In this document: positions 33,860 to 42,756 of the stretch, one piece after another
Layout: each line of letters starts with the position of its first letter
Position numbering within the stretch: the first letter of the stretch is position 1
Source: Knoellia locipacati
GTDB lineage: Bacteria; Actinomycetota; Actinomycetes; Actinomycetales; Dermatophilaceae
Length of the DNA stretch: 64,000 nt
Reading direction: 5' to 3'
Assembly: GCF_007992835.1 (NCBI RefSeq)
Contig: NZ_BKBA01000003.1
Location: forward strand, 186,001-250,000
The notes under the pieces: model-generated
The model's database searches: none
Told to the model about the DNA's origin: nothing
The model's input: only the letters and a program-made list of their open reading frames with translations
Translations under genes and position numbers: made by a program

Positions 33860-35575
33860 ATGGAAGCCACCTCCGCGTCTGCCGCCCACGAGGGCCGGTA
33901 TGCCGTGCTGCTCGCCGAGGTGGCGGGGCTGAGCACGCAGGAGCTGCTCGAGGTCATCGAGGACGCGCAGCGGGAGAAGGACGCGGCGTCGGCGCGGCAG
34001 GCGGTGGCGTTGGCGCACCTGTCGGCGCGTGAGCCGCACCTGCTCGAGGACGGCACCACGGTCGAGGTCCACCACGGGGTCGGTCACCAGCGGATGGACG
34101 CTCCCGAGCTCGCGGCACCACGGATGGGGGTCTCGGTGCACGTCGCCACCCGGCGGGTGAGCCAGGCGATCGACCAGCTGACCCGCACCCCCGCAGTGGT
34201 GGATGCGATGGCGTGCGGGGACCTCGACGAGCAGCGGGCCGCGGCCGTGACCGAGGAGACCGAGTTCCTGACAGCAGAGTCGGCTGCCGCGGTCATCGGG
34301 CTGGTCGCTCCCCGCTGGAGTGAGCTGACCGTCGGACCGCTGCGCCGGCTCCTGGCGCGGGCTGCGGCGATCGTGGACCCCGACGCCGTGGCTGCGCACG
34401 CCGAGGACGAACGTTCCCGCCGAGGGCTGACCCGGCGGGTGGGCAGCCACGGCACCGACGCGTGGCGTGGGGAGTTCCTCGTCGAGCAGTCGCGGGCCGC
34501 GTGGGCCGCGGTCACCGAGCTCGCCCGACGCAAGGTCCGTGAGGGGTCCGCTCCCACTCTCGAGATCGCCCGTGCCGATGCGCTCATGGAGCTCGTCCTG
34601 GACCACAGCGACGTGTCCGTCGTCGTCCACACCACCCGCGCCGCCACCGACGAGGCCGCCCCGGCGACCAGCGCCACGTCGGGCAACAGCACCGACGCCA
34701 ACGCGGGCAGCGCATTTGGCAGCGACGAAGACCCTGGTCCGGCGGCCCCCTCCTGTGCCGACGGACTGATGGAGGTCGGCGGCCTCGGCGCGCCCGGCAC
34801 GACGTTCGTGCGTCGCGCCTGGGTCGACGACGCCCTCGCCGCCGCAGACAGTGCACTCGACCAGGACAGCGGGCTCGTGTGCGACCCCGACACCGGCGCG
34901 CTGCTGTCCGGCGACGTACCCGCCTCCCTCGCCTCCGGCCGCACCCGACGCAGCAATCGGGCCGGTGAAGACGCCAGCGAGGCCTACCGGATCCCCGCCG
35001 CGATGGCCCGGCTCGTGCGGCTGCGCGACGGATCCTGCCGCTTCCCCGGCTGCTCCACCCCCGCCCGCCTCTGCGACCTCGACCACGTCCGACCCTGGCC
35101 GCTCGGACCCACCAGCGCGGCCAACCTCATCGCCCTGTGCCGACACCACCACCGCATCAAGCAACGAACCGGCTGGACCCTGCGCCTGCACCCCGACCGC
35201 ACCGTCACCTGGCGCGACCCCACCGGGCACGAGAGCACCACGTGGCCCGTGGACCACCTCCACCTCGCCACCGCCACACGCTCCAGCACGCCCGCACCCA
35301 CTCCCGGACCGCACGTGCCGCCGCCCTCCACGTTCGAGGACGAGCTCGCCGCCCTCCTCGAGCACGAAGCCATCCCCCTGGAACCCCGAGCCCACCCGAA
35401 GGTCTGGGACGCCCGAGGACGCCTCATCTGCGGACCCCCACCGCGCATCGACACCGCCCCCGGACACCTGACCCACCCCACCACCGGACGCCACCACACC
35501 CTCGTCCTCGACCTGGCGCACCGACGCCACCGCCCGTACCGGTCGACAGCCGACCCTGAGGCGATCCCCTTCTGA
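33860..35575 (+). CDS. DUF222 / HNH endonuclease (13E12-type) protein
   Basis: A 571-residue protein with an N-terminal DUF222 helical domain (about 15-300), a variable Ala/Thr/Ser-rich linker (about 255-300) and a C-terminal HNH nuclease domain at about 385-435. The zinc Cys and catalytic His are visible in CRFPGCSTPARLCDLDHVRP and CRHHHRIKQ. The 13E12 family is multicopy and mobile-like in actinobacteria and several members are LexA-controlled in Mycobacterium; this copy has the same control. The true substrate is unknown. The start coincides with the predicted transcription start. Confidence 0.9.
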   Translation: MEATSASAAHEGRYAVLLAEVAGLSTQELLEVIEDAQREKDAASARQAVALAHLSAREPHLLEDGTTVEVHHGVGHQRMDAPELAAPRMGVSVHVATRRVSQAIDQLTRTPAVVDAMACGDLDEQRAAAVTEETEFLTAESAAAVIGLVAPRWSELTVGPLRRLLARAAAIVDPDAVAAHAEDERSRRGLTRRVGSHGTDAWRGEFLVEQSRAAWAAVTELARRKVREGSAPTLEIARADALMELVLDHSDVSVVVHTTRAATDEAAPATSATSGNSTDANAGSAFGSDEDPGPAAPSCADGLMEVGGLGAPGTTFVRRAWVDDALAAADSALDQDSGLVCDPDTGALLSGDVPASLASGRTRRSNRAGEDASEAYRIPAAMARLVRLRDGSCRFPGCSTPARLCDLDHVRPWPLGPTSAANLIALCRHHHRIKQRTGWTLRLHPDRTVTWRDPTGHESTTWPVDHLHLATATRSSTPAPTPGPHVPPPSTFEDELAALLEHEAIPLEPRAHPKVWDARGRLICGPPPRIDTAPGHLTHPTTGRHHTLVLDLAHRRHRPYRSTADPEAIPF

Positions 35576-35634
35576 GCACCGAACGCGGCCCAGAGGGCCC
35601 CGGATCGGGAGTCGGACGGCATACGGTGTCGTGC

Positions 35635-36624
35635 ATGGCCTCGAGCAAGGGGAAGTTCGGCGAACCGGTGATCCTCGACGTCGCCGGCCACGAGATCAGG
35701 CTGTCGAGCCCGGAGCTCGTCTACTTCTCGGAGCGCGGTGAGACCAAGCTCGACCTCGCGAACTACTACATCTCCGTGGGCGACGGGATCGTCAACGCCC
35801 TGCGCGAGCGACCGACCATGCTGCACCGGTTCCCCGACGGCGTCGACGGCGCCAAGGTCCACCAGAAGCGGGTCCCCCGCGGTGCACCCCCGTGGCTCGA
35901 GACCGTCCGGCTGCACTTCCCGCGCTACGGGCTCCACGCCGACGAGCTCTGCCCGACCGACCTCGCGCACGTCGTGTGGGCCGTTCAGATGAGCACCGTC
36001 GAGTTCCACCCGTGGAACAGCCGCCGTGCCGACACCGAGAAGCCCGACGAGTGGCGGATCGACCTCGACCCGATGCCGGACGCGCCGTTCGACCGCGTTC
36101 GTCGCGTCGCCCACGTCGCGCACGAGGTCCTCGACGAGCTCGGCGCCACCGGCTGGCCCAAGACGAGCGGCGGCAACGGACTCCACGTCTACGTGCGGAT
36201 CACCCCCGACCACGGGTTCAAGGAGGTGCGCCGCGCCGCACTCGCCTTCGCCCGCGAGGTGGAGCGCCGCTCACCCGAGGACGTCACGACGACGTGGTGG
36301 CGCAAGGACCGCCACCCCGCGGCTGTCTTCGTCGACTACAACCAGAACGCGCGAGACCACACGATCGCCAGCGCGTACTCGGTGCGCGGCAACCCGATCG
36401 GCACCGTCTCGACCCCGATCCGGTGGGACGAGGTCGACGACGTCGAGCCGCAGGACTTCACGATCGCCACCGTCCCGGCGCGCTTCGCCGAGCTCGGCGA
36501 CCTGCATGCCGACATCGACAAGGCCGTCTTCGACATCACGCCGCTGCTCGAGTGGGCTGAGCGCGACGAGCGCGAGGGCGCGGACACGCCACCAGAGCCC
36601 GAGGACGACGACACGAAGCCATGA
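35635..36624 (+). CDS. Stand-alone LigD polymerase/primase domain (NHEJ)
   Basis: A 329-residue archaeo-eukaryotic primase-type polymerase like the PolDom of LigD. The metal-binding DLDP motif (EWRIDLDPMPD), the SGGNGLHVYV motif and the downstream DYNQNARDHTIASAYSVRG segment are present. No ligase or nuclease domain is attached. It fills gaps with NTPs during end joining; Ku and a ligase must be encoded elsewhere. TACGGT (35622-35627) is 7 nt before the ATG (leaderless) and overlaps a CGGCATAC octamer. It overlaps the udgB-like gene by ATGA. Confidence 0.92.
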   Translation: MASSKGKFGEPVILDVAGHEIRLSSPELVYFSERGETKLDLANYYISVGDGIVNALRERPTMLHRFPDGVDGAKVHQKRVPRGAPPWLETVRLHFPRYGLHADELCPTDLAHVVWAVQMSTVEFHPWNSRRADTEKPDEWRIDLDPMPDAPFDRVRRVAHVAHEVLDELGATGWPKTSGGNGLHVYVRITPDHGFKEVRRAALAFAREVERRSPEDVTTTWWRKDRHPAAVFVDYNQNARDHTIASAYSVRGNPIGTVSTPIRWDEVDDVEPQDFTIATVPARFAELGDLHADIDKAVFDITPLLEWAERDEREGADTPPEPEDDDTKP

Positions 36625-37478
36625 CCCAGGACGATGACGTCGTCCGCGTCGGACCCGACCCGCACCCGCTCACACACGACCCCTTCCTCTCCCCCGTCCC
36701 TCCCGGCACCGGCTGGCCGACCGACCCCGCCGACGCGAGCACCCCCGTCGCCCACACCGCGGACGACGTCGCCGCCCTCGCCGCCGACGCCCACACCCTC
36801 GCGGACCTCGACGCCCGCGTCTCCGTGTGCCGCGCCTGTCCGCGACTCGTCGAGTGGCGCGAAACCGTTGCAAGACAGGACCGTCGGGCCTCGTTCGCCG
36901 ACGAGCCCTACTGGGGCCGCCCGGGTCCGTCGTTCGGCGACCCCGACGCCGACACTCTCATCGTCGGCCTCGCTCCCGCCGCCAACGGCACCAACCGCAC
37001 CGGCCGCATGTTCACCGGCGACGCCTCCGGCGACTTCCTCTACGCCGCGCTCCACCGCACCGGCTACGCCAGCCAGCCCACCTCGGTCGGTGCCGGCGAC
37101 GGTCTCGAGCTGGACGGCATACGGATCGCCGCGGCCGTGCGCTGCGCGCCACCCGCGAACGTCCCCACCCCGGCCGAACGCGCCACCTGCGCCACCTGGC
37201 TCGGCCGCGACCTCGAGCTGCTCGGCGACCGGCTGCGCGTCATCATGACGCTCGGCGAGATCGGCTGGCGCGGCGTCCTGGCCGCCACCACGACCCTCGG
37301 CTGGGTCGTACCCCGCCCGCGCCCCCGGTTCGGCCACGCCGCCGAGGCCACCCTGCACACCCCGACGGGCCACCCGGTGCGGCTCGTCGGCTGCTACCAC
37401 GTGAGCCCGCACAACACCTACACCAAGCGGCTCACCCCGGCGATGCTCGACGACGTCCTCACGAGCCTGCGGCACTGA
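36621..37478 (+). CDS. udgB: Uracil-DNA glycosylase, family 5 (UdgB)
   Basis: A 285-residue base-excision repair enzyme. The active-site motif GLAPAANGTNRTGRMFTGD and the second motif GCYHVSPHNTYTKRL are characteristic of UdgB, which removes uracil, hypoxanthine and other deaminated bases. Cysteines in VCRACPRLV and in RCAPPANVPTPAERATC are suited to the family's 4Fe-4S cluster. The first ~60 residues are Pro/Asp-rich and variable. It is translationally coupled to the LigD polymerase, so both repair enzymes are made together. Confidence 0.92.
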   Translation: MTQDDDVVRVGPDPHPLTHDPFLSPVPPGTGWPTDPADASTPVAHTADDVAALAADAHTLADLDARVSVCRACPRLVEWRETVARQDRRASFADEPYWGRPGPSFGDPDADTLIVGLAPAANGTNRTGRMFTGDASGDFLYAALHRTGYASQPTSVGAGDGLELDGIRIAAAVRCAPPANVPTPAERATCATWLGRDLELLGDRLRVIMTLGEIGWRGVLAATTTLGWVVPRPRPRFGHAAEATLHTPTGHPVRLVGCYHVSPHNTYTKRLTPAMLDDVLTSLRH

Positions 37479-37519
37479 CGGGCACTCCTCACCGCACCTG
37501 CGGGGCTAGACTCCTCCCC

Positions 37520-37912
37520 ATGCCGCAGATGCGCCTCTCCGAAGCCGCAATGTTCCTCGGCGTCAGTGACGACACCGTCCGACGCTGGGTCGACAGCGGC
37601 GCCCTCGACGCCTCGGTCGACGACGCCGGGCGCAAGGTCGTCGACGGACACGCCGTCGCCCTCCTCGCCCGCGAGCAGGCGCGCGCTGTCGCGGACCCGT
37701 CCACCGTCGGCCGCTCGGCCCGCAACCGGTTCGTCGGGCTCGTCACCGAGATCACGATGGACACCGTCATGGCGCAGGTCGAGCTCCAGTGCGGGCCCTT
37801 CCGCGTCGTGTCGCTCATGTCGTCCGAAGCCGTCCGAGAGCTGGGGCTCGAGCCGGGTTCGGTCGCCGTGGCCGTCGTGAAGTCCACCTCGGTGATCGTG
37901 GAGACGCCATGA
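37520..37912 (+). CDS. Molybdate-responsive HTH-TOBE protein
   Basis: A 130-residue protein. An N-terminal MerR/excisionase-like helix-turn-helix (MRLSEAAMFLGVSDDTVRRW) is joined to a C-terminal Mop/TOBE oxyanion-binding domain (SARNRFVGLVTEITMDTVMAQV through VKSTSVIVE). It likely senses molybdate and controls the modABC genes that follow with an ATGA overlap. TAGACT (37507-37512) lies 7 nt before the ATG, so the operon transcript is leaderless. Confidence 0.87.
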   Translation: MPQMRLSEAAMFLGVSDDTVRRWVDSGALDASVDDAGRKVVDGHAVALLAREQARAVADPSTVGRSARNRFVGLVTEITMDTVMAQVELQCGPFRVVSLMSSEAVRELGLEPGSVAVAVVKSTSVIVETP

Positions 37913-38754
37913 CGTCGTATGCCGTCCGCTCCAGGACGTCGTATGCCGTCCGCTCCAGGACCGCTGTCGTCGCGGCCGCCGTGGTCGCCGCGACGGCGGC
38001 CCTCGTCCTCGCCGGCTGCGGGACGTCGAGCGGGACGCCCGAGCCCCTGGGGACGGAGGGCGGCTCGCAGCCGACCGAGGCACGCACGCTCACCGTCTTC
38101 GCCGCCGCCTCGCTCCAGAAGCCGTTCGAGCAGATCGGCCGGGCGTTCGAGGGGTCGCACCCGGGCGTGACGGTGAAGTTCAGCTTCGGCGGCTCGTCCG
38201 GGCTCGTCGCGCAGCTCTCCGAGGGCGCACCGGCCGACGTCCTCGCCACGGCCAACGAGCAGACCATGGCCAAGGCCGTCGCCGACGACCTCGTCAAGGG
38301 AACACCCACGCCGTTCGCGTCGAACACCCTCCAGATCGTCGTCCCCGCCGACAACCCGGCGAGGATCTCCTCGCTCGCCGACCTCACCAGGTCCGGCACC
38401 AAGGTCGTGCTCTGCGCGCCCGCCGTGCCGTGCGGGTCCGCGAGCGCCGCCGTCGAGAAGGCCGCCGGGGTCGACCTCACACCGGTGAGCGAGGAGCAGT
38501 CGGTCACGGACGTCCTCGGCAAGGTGCGCTCGGGCGAGGCCGACGCCGGGCTCGTCTACGTCACCGACGTCGCGGGTGCCGGCGACGAGGTCACCGGCAT
38601 CGACTTCCCCGAGGCTGCATCCGCCGTCAACACCTACCCGATCGCCACCCTGCGCGACGCCGCCGACGCCTCGCTCGCCGACGAGTTCGTCGAGGCCGTC
38701 ACCGGCACCCAGGGTCTCGAGACCCTTGCCGACGCGGGCTTCACCGCGCCGTGA
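37909..38754 (+). CDS. modA: Molybdate ABC transporter, substrate-binding lipoprotein
   Basis: A 281-residue lipoprotein. After a basic N-terminus comes an export helix and the lipobox LVLAGC (Cys about residue 36); the binding fold begins [17 protein letters not shown] and has GSSGLVAQL and [12 protein letters not shown]. The N-terminus holds an exact duplication of eight residues (TSYAVRSR, residues 2-9 and 10-17) produced by a 24-bp tandem repeat. It supplies molybdate, consistent with a Mo-dependent hydroxylase operon at 2-6 kb. Confidence 0.93.
   Translation: MTSYAVRSRTSYAVRSRTAVVAAAVVAATAALVLAGCGTSSGTPEPLGTEGGSQPTEARTLTVFAAASLQKPFEQIGRAFEGSHPGVTVKFSFGGSSGLVAQLSEGAPADVLATANEQTMAKAVADDLVKGTPTPFASNTLQIVVPADNPARISSLADLTRSGTKVVLCAPAVPCGSASAAVEKAAGVDLTPVSEEQSVTDVLGKVRSGEADAGLVYVTDVAGAGDEVTGIDFPEAASAVNTYPIATLRDAADASLADEFVEAVTGTQGLETLADAGFTAP
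37911..37958 (+). repeat. Exact 24-bp tandem duplication at the start of modA
   Basis: Positions 37911-37934 and 37935-37958 are identical. Each copy carries one GTATGCCG octamer (37917 and 37941). The reading frame is kept and only the region before the signal peptide is lengthened. Confidence 0.95.
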
Positions 38755-38764
38755 GACGCGCGCC

Positions 38765-39559
38765 GTGACCACCACGCTGGTCCCGCGGTGGCTGCTCGTC
38801 CCGGCCGCCCTCGGAACCCTCTTCGTCGGGCTGCCCATCGTCGCGATGGCGCTGAGCGTCGACTGGTCCAGCTTCGGGTCGCTCGTGACGACCGAGGCCT
38901 CCACCGACGCCCTCCTCCTCAGCCTGCGCACCGCCGCCGTCAGCACGCTCCTGTGCCTCATCCTCGGCATCCCGCTCGCCGTCGTCCTCGCCCGGGCGAC
39001 CGGCACGGCCGCCACCCTTCTGCGCTCGCTCGTCCTCGTCCCCCTCGTCATCCCACCGGTCGTCGGAGGCATCGCGCTGCTCCAAGCCTTCGGGCGCCGG
39101 GGCCTGCTCGGCTCCACCCTCGACGTCCTCGGGCTCCAGGTCGCCTTCTCGACCACGGCCGTCGTCATCGCCCAGACCTTCGTCGCGATGCCCTTCCTCG
39201 TCCTCAGCCTCGAGGGCGCGCTGCGCACCGCGGGCACGCGCTACGAGGACGTGTCCGCCACCCTCGGCGCCGGACCGACGACGACCTTCCGCCGGGTGAC
39301 GATCCCGCTGGCGCTCCCGGGCCTCATCTCCGGCTCGATCCTCGCCTTCGCCCGCTGCCTCGGTGAGTTCGGCGCGACGATCACCTTCGCCGGCAGCCTG
39401 CAGGGCACGACCCGGACGCTGCCGCTCGAGATCTACCTCCAGCGCGAGGGCGACCCGAGGGCCGCGGTCGCCCTGAGCCTCGTGCTCGTCGCCGTCGCGG
39501 TCCTCGTCATCGGGCTCACCCGCGCGCGTCGCGACTCCCTCGCCGGGGGCGCCCCGTGA
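38765..39559 (+). CDS. modB: Molybdate ABC transporter permease
   Basis: A 264-residue permease with about six helices and the binding-protein-dependent EAA loop ([27 protein letters not shown] trimmed: A-x-LGA-x(7)-R-x-T-x-P). It starts at GTG 38765, ten bases after modA ends; the upstream open frame is a shadow. It forms the membrane channel with ModC as ATPase, overlapping it by four bases (GTGA). Confidence 0.92.
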   Translation: MTTTLVPRWLLVPAALGTLFVGLPIVAMALSVDWSSFGSLVTTEASTDALLLSLRTAAVSTLLCLILGIPLAVVLARATGTAATLLRSLVLVPLVIPPVVGGIALLQAFGRRGLLGSTLDVLGLQVAFSTTAVVIAQTFVAMPFLVLSLEGALRTAGTRYEDVSATLGAGPTTTFRRVTIPLALPGLISGSILAFARCLGEFGATITFAGSLQGTTRTLPLEIYLQREGDPRAAVALSLVLVAVAVLVIGLTRARRDSLAGGAP

Positions 39560-40614
39560 CGGGCGAACCCCACGCACTCCACGTGGACCTCACCGTCGAC
39601 GACCGCGACGTCGCCCTCGACCTCACGGTCGGGCAGGGCGAGACCGTCGCCCTGCTCGGCCCCAACGGCGCCGGCAAGTCCACCGTCCTCGGGGCCGTCG
39701 CGGGCCTGCTGCGACCCGACCGCGGCAGCATCAGGCTCGGCGACCGCGCCCTCTTCGACGCCGCCACCCGCACCTGGGTCCCGCCGCACGAGCGCCGGAT
39801 CGCGCTCCTCGCCCAGGACGCGCGCCTCTTCCCCCACCTCAGCGCCCTCGACAACGTCGCCTTCGGGCCCCGGTCACAGGGCACCCCACGACGCGACGCC
39901 ACCACCGTGGCCACGCGCTGGCTCGAGGAGGTGGGCATGACGGCATACGCGCGTCGTCGCCCGCGCGAGCTCTCGGGAGGCCAGGCGCAGAAGGTCGCGA
40001 TCGCCCGCGCCCTCGCCACCGAACCCGCCGTCCTCCTCGTCGACGAGCCGCTGTCCGCCCTCGACGTCGAGTCCGCACCCGACGTGCGCGACCTCCTGCG
40101 CCGGGTGACCCACGACCGGACCACCCTCGTCGTGACCCACGACGTCCTCGACGCTGCGCTCCTCGCCGACCGGGTCGCCGTCCTGCACGCCGGCCGCGTT
40201 GTCGAGGAGGGTGAGACGAGCCGGGTCCTCAGCCGGCCGACGAGCGACTTCGGCGCGCGGTTCGCCGGGCTCAACCTCGTGCGGGGCGTCGCGAGCGACG
40301 GCGACCTCCGTATGCCGGACGGTCGCCTCCTCCACGGCATCGCCGAGACCGCGCTCGACGACGGCGCCCCCGCGGCCGCCGTCGTCGCCCCCTCCGCGGT
40401 GAGCGTCCACCTCGACACCCCGCACGGCAGCCCCCGCAACAGCCTGAACGCGACGGTCACCGACCTCGAGCCGCACGGCCAGCTCGTCCGGGTCCGCACC
40501 GACCTCCTCAGCGCCGACATCACCCCGCCCGCCGTCGCCGACCTCGGTCTGGCCCGCGGGTCGCGCGTCGTGCTCTCCGTGAAGGCCACCGAGGTCCACC
40601 TGCACCCGGCCTGA
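39556..40614 (+). CDS. modC: Molybdate ABC transporter ATP-binding protein
   Basis: A 352-residue ATPase: Walker [12 protein letters not shown] (about 33-43), signature [15 protein letters not shown], Walker [14 protein letters not shown]-loop VVTHD, and a C-terminal TOBE/Mop domain (about 290-352, [15 protein letters not shown] and [13 protein letters not shown]) that identifies it as ModC rather than a generic ABC ATPase. It starts at GTG 39556, overlapping the modB stop. Confidence 0.94.
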   Translation: MTGEPHALHVDLTVDDRDVALDLTVGQGETVALLGPNGAGKSTVLGAVAGLLRPDRGSIRLGDRALFDAATRTWVPPHERRIALLAQDARLFPHLSALDNVAFGPRSQGTPRRDATTVATRWLEEVGMTAYARRRPRELSGGQAQKVAIARALATEPAVLLVDEPLSALDVESAPDVRDLLRRVTHDRTTLVVTHDVLDAALLADRVAVLHAGRVVEEGETSRVLSRPTSDFGARFAGLNLVRGVASDGDLRMPDGRLLHGIAETALDDGAPAAAVVAPSAVSVHLDTPHGSPRNSLNATVTDLEPHGQLVRVRTDLLSADITPPAVADLGLARGSRVVLSVKATEVHLHPA

Positions 40615-40636
40615 GGCACGTCGCTAGCCTGAGGTG

Positions 40637-41638
40637 ATGACGTCCGGTTCCTCCCTGCCCGAGTCCGCCCCCGCCCTCGTCGTGACCCGCAACGGCGGTG
40701 GCGACGTGCTCGAGGTGCGCGACCAGCCGCTCGCCCAGCCCGGCCCCGACCAGGTGCTCGTGCGGGTCGCGGCCGCCGGGGTCAACTTCATCGACACCTA
40801 CCAGCGCGAGGGCGTCTACCCGATCCCGACGCCGTTCGTGTCCGGGAGCGAGGGGGCCGGCGAGGTCGTGCAGGTCGGCGACGGCGTGAGCAACTTCGTC
40901 GTCGGTGACCGGGTCGCGTGGGGCCAGGGCCTCGGCTCGTCGCAGGCCTACGCCCCCGTCGACACCAAGAACCTCGTCCACGTCCCCCCGGGCGTCGACC
41001 TCGAGACCGCTGCCGCCGCGATGCTCCAGGGCCTCACCGCGCACTACCTCTCGACGAGCACGTATGCCGTCCAGCAGGGCACCGTGGCCCTCGTCCACGC
41101 CGCAGCGGGCGGCGTCGGCCAGCTGCTCACCCAGATGGTCAAGAAGCGCGGCGGCCGGGTCATCGCCACGGCCGGCTCCGCCGAGAAGCTCGAGACCGCA
41201 CGCGCTCGAGGCGCCGACGAGCTCATCGACTACAGCCAGGTCGACGACATCGCCGCCGCCGTGCGCGAGCTCACCGACGGCGTCGGGGTCGACGTCGTCT
41301 ACGACGGCGTCGGCAAGGACACCTTCGAGGCGTCGCTCAACTCACTCAAGCCGCGCGGCCTCATGGTGCTCTACGGCGGCGCGAGCGGGCAGGTCCCGCC
41401 CTTCGACCTCCAGCGGCTCAACAAGCTCGGCTCGCTCTTCGTCACCCGTCCGAGCCTGGGCGCCTACATCGCGACCCCTGACGAGCTGCGGGCCCGCACG
41501 ACCGAGCTGTTCGACTGGATCGAGTCCGGCGACGTCCAGGTGACGATCGGGGGGCGCTACCCGCTCGAGGACGCGCGGACGGCATACGCCGATCTCGAGG
41601 GACGACGCACGCAGGGCAAGCTCATCCTCGTCCCCTGA
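40637..41638 (+). CDS. NADPH:quinone oxidoreductase (zeta-crystallin-like)
   Basis: A 333-residue medium-chain reductase. The N-terminal GroES-like part contains GVNFIDTYQREGVYP, followed by the NADPH-binding AAAGGVGQLLTQMVKKRGG (about 155-173). It has no structural-zinc Cys cluster, as expected for quinone oxidoreductases. The product reduces quinones or enones with NADPH. TAGCCT (40625-40630) is 6 nt before the ATG, indicating a leaderless start; a GTG three bases upstream is the alternative. Confidence 0.9.
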   Translation: MTSGSSLPESAPALVVTRNGGGDVLEVRDQPLAQPGPDQVLVRVAAAGVNFIDTYQREGVYPIPTPFVSGSEGAGEVVQVGDGVSNFVVGDRVAWGQGLGSSQAYAPVDTKNLVHVPPGVDLETAAAAMLQGLTAHYLSTSTYAVQQGTVALVHAAAGGVGQLLTQMVKKRGGRVIATAGSAEKLETARARGADELIDYSQVDDIAAAVRELTDGVGVDVVYDGVGKDTFEASLNSLKPRGLMVLYGGASGQVPPFDLQRLNKLGSLFVTRPSLGAYIATPDELRARTTELFDWIESGDVQVTIGGRYPLEDARTAYADLEGRRTQGKLILVP

Positions 41639-41642
41639 CGTC

Positions 41643-41674
41643 GACACTTTTGGACCACTTGGTCGAAAAGTGTC
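41643..41674. terminator. Convergent terminator-like inverted repeat
   Basis: Arms 41643-41657 and 41660-41674 pair at 14 of 15 positions with a 2-nt centre and contain an unusual TTTT/AAAA block for this genome. It lies between the convergent quinone reductase and the small membrane gene. Confidence 0.7.
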
Positions 41675-41683
41675 AGAGCTGGG

Positions 41684-42028
41684 TCAGGTCCACAGGACCG
41701 CTACGAGGGTGTTGAGCACGGCGAGCCCGCCCGCGGCGTGCACGAGGTTGGGGTTGCCCTCGCCGCGACGCTCGCGACCGGCGGCGATCTCGGCGCACGC
41801 GGCGACCCCGAGCGCGACGAGCAGCTTGACGGCGACCTTGGTGTGGTTGACCGGGTCGTCACCGGCCTCGTTGAGCCCGACGAGCAGCAGCCCGGTGAGG
41901 ATCTGCGCGCGAGCGCCCCAGACCAGCGCCGGCGTCGGGACGCCACGGGCGACGAAGACGGCGCTGCCGACGATCGCAGCGAGGCCGAGCAGGTGCAGGA
42001 CGACGAAGACGTGGGTGAGCAGCTCCAT
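41684..42028 (-). CDS. Small membrane protein with four helices
   Basis: A 114-residue protein with four hydrophobic segments (about 5-25, 33-52, 65-82 and 95-112), beginning MELLTHVFVVLHLLGLAAIVG. It resembles small integral membrane proteins annotated as hypothetical in actinobacteria; I cannot name the family. On the minus strand TAGCCT (42040-42035) stands 6 nt before the ATG, supporting the start and a leaderless transcript. Confidence 0.75.
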   Translation of the reverse strand: MELLTHVFVVLHLLGLAAIVGSAVFVARGVPTPALVWGARAQILTGLLLVGLNEAGDDPVNHTKVAVKLLVALGVAACAEIAAGRERRGEGNPNLVHAAGGLAVLNTLVAVLWT

Positions 42029-42054
42029 GCGGCGAGGCTATCCGGGCGCCCCGG

Positions 42055-42756
42055 TCAGACGAGACGCCGCCCCATCGCCCACGCCGTGAGCTCGTGCCGT
42101 GACGACAGCTGGAGCTTGCGCAGCACCGACGACACGTGGGTCTCGACCGTCTTGACCGAGATGAAGAGCTCCTTGGCGACCTCCTTGTACTGGTAGCCAC
42201 GCGCGATGAGCCGCATCACCTCGCGCTCTCGCGCGGACAGCCGGTCGAGCTCCTCGTCGACCTCGGCGATCTCACCCGCGGCCGCACCGAACGCGTCGAG
42301 GACGAACCCGGCCAGACGCGGCGAGAACACCGCGTCGCCGTCGGCCACCCGACGCACCGCCGTGCCGAGGTCGCGCGCCGTGATCGTCTTGGTGACGTAG
42401 CCGCGAGCGCCGGCGCGGATGACCGCGATGACGTCCTCGGCGGCGTCCGAGACGGACAGGGCGAGGAAGCGCACCGGCGCACCCGCCTCGGTCTCGACGC
42501 CGTAGCAGCCGTTGATGACGTCGGCGCCGCCCTTGCCCGTGCCACCGGGGAGGTGCACGTCGAGCAGGACGACGTCGGGACGCGTCTCGCGGATGACCTT
42601 GACGGCGGCCTCGACGTCCGGCGCCTCACCGACGATCTCGATCGCGGCGCCCGCCTCCTCGGCCAGCTCGCTGCGGACCCCCGTGCGGAACATCCGGTGG
42701 TCGTCGACGAGGACGATCCGGACGGGACCCCTCACCTGCTTCGGCTGCGTGGACAT
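42055..42756 (-). CDS. NarL/LuxR-family response regulator
   Basis: A 233-residue regulator with a receiver domain (VLVDDHRMFRTGV, phospho-acceptor Asp in VVLLDVHLPGG, Lys in GYVTKTI) and a LuxR-type HTH (LSAREREVMRLIARGYQYKEVAKELFIS, split motif with KTVETHVSSVLRKL). There is a slightly enlarged loop after the phospho-Asp. Its start overlaps the stop of the sensor kinase upstream, so the two form one two-component system. Confidence 0.94.
   Translation of the reverse strand: MSTQPKQVRGPVRIVLVDDHRMFRTGVRSELAEEAGAAIEIVGEAPDVEAAVKVIRETRPDVVLLDVHLPGGTGKGGADVINGCYGVETEAGAPVRFLALSVSDAAEDVIAVIRAGARGYVTKTITARDLGTAVRRVADGDAVFSPRLAGFVLDAFGAAAGEIAEVDEELDRLSAREREVMRLIARGYQYKEVAKELFISVKTVETHVSSVLRKLQLSSRHELTAWAMGRRLV

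Noticed and set aside
33743-35530. 595-codon minus-strand frame opposite the HNH gene
   Set aside because: The + strand has DUF222/HNH motifs, an SOS promoter and a matching start; the minus frame has no recognisable domain.
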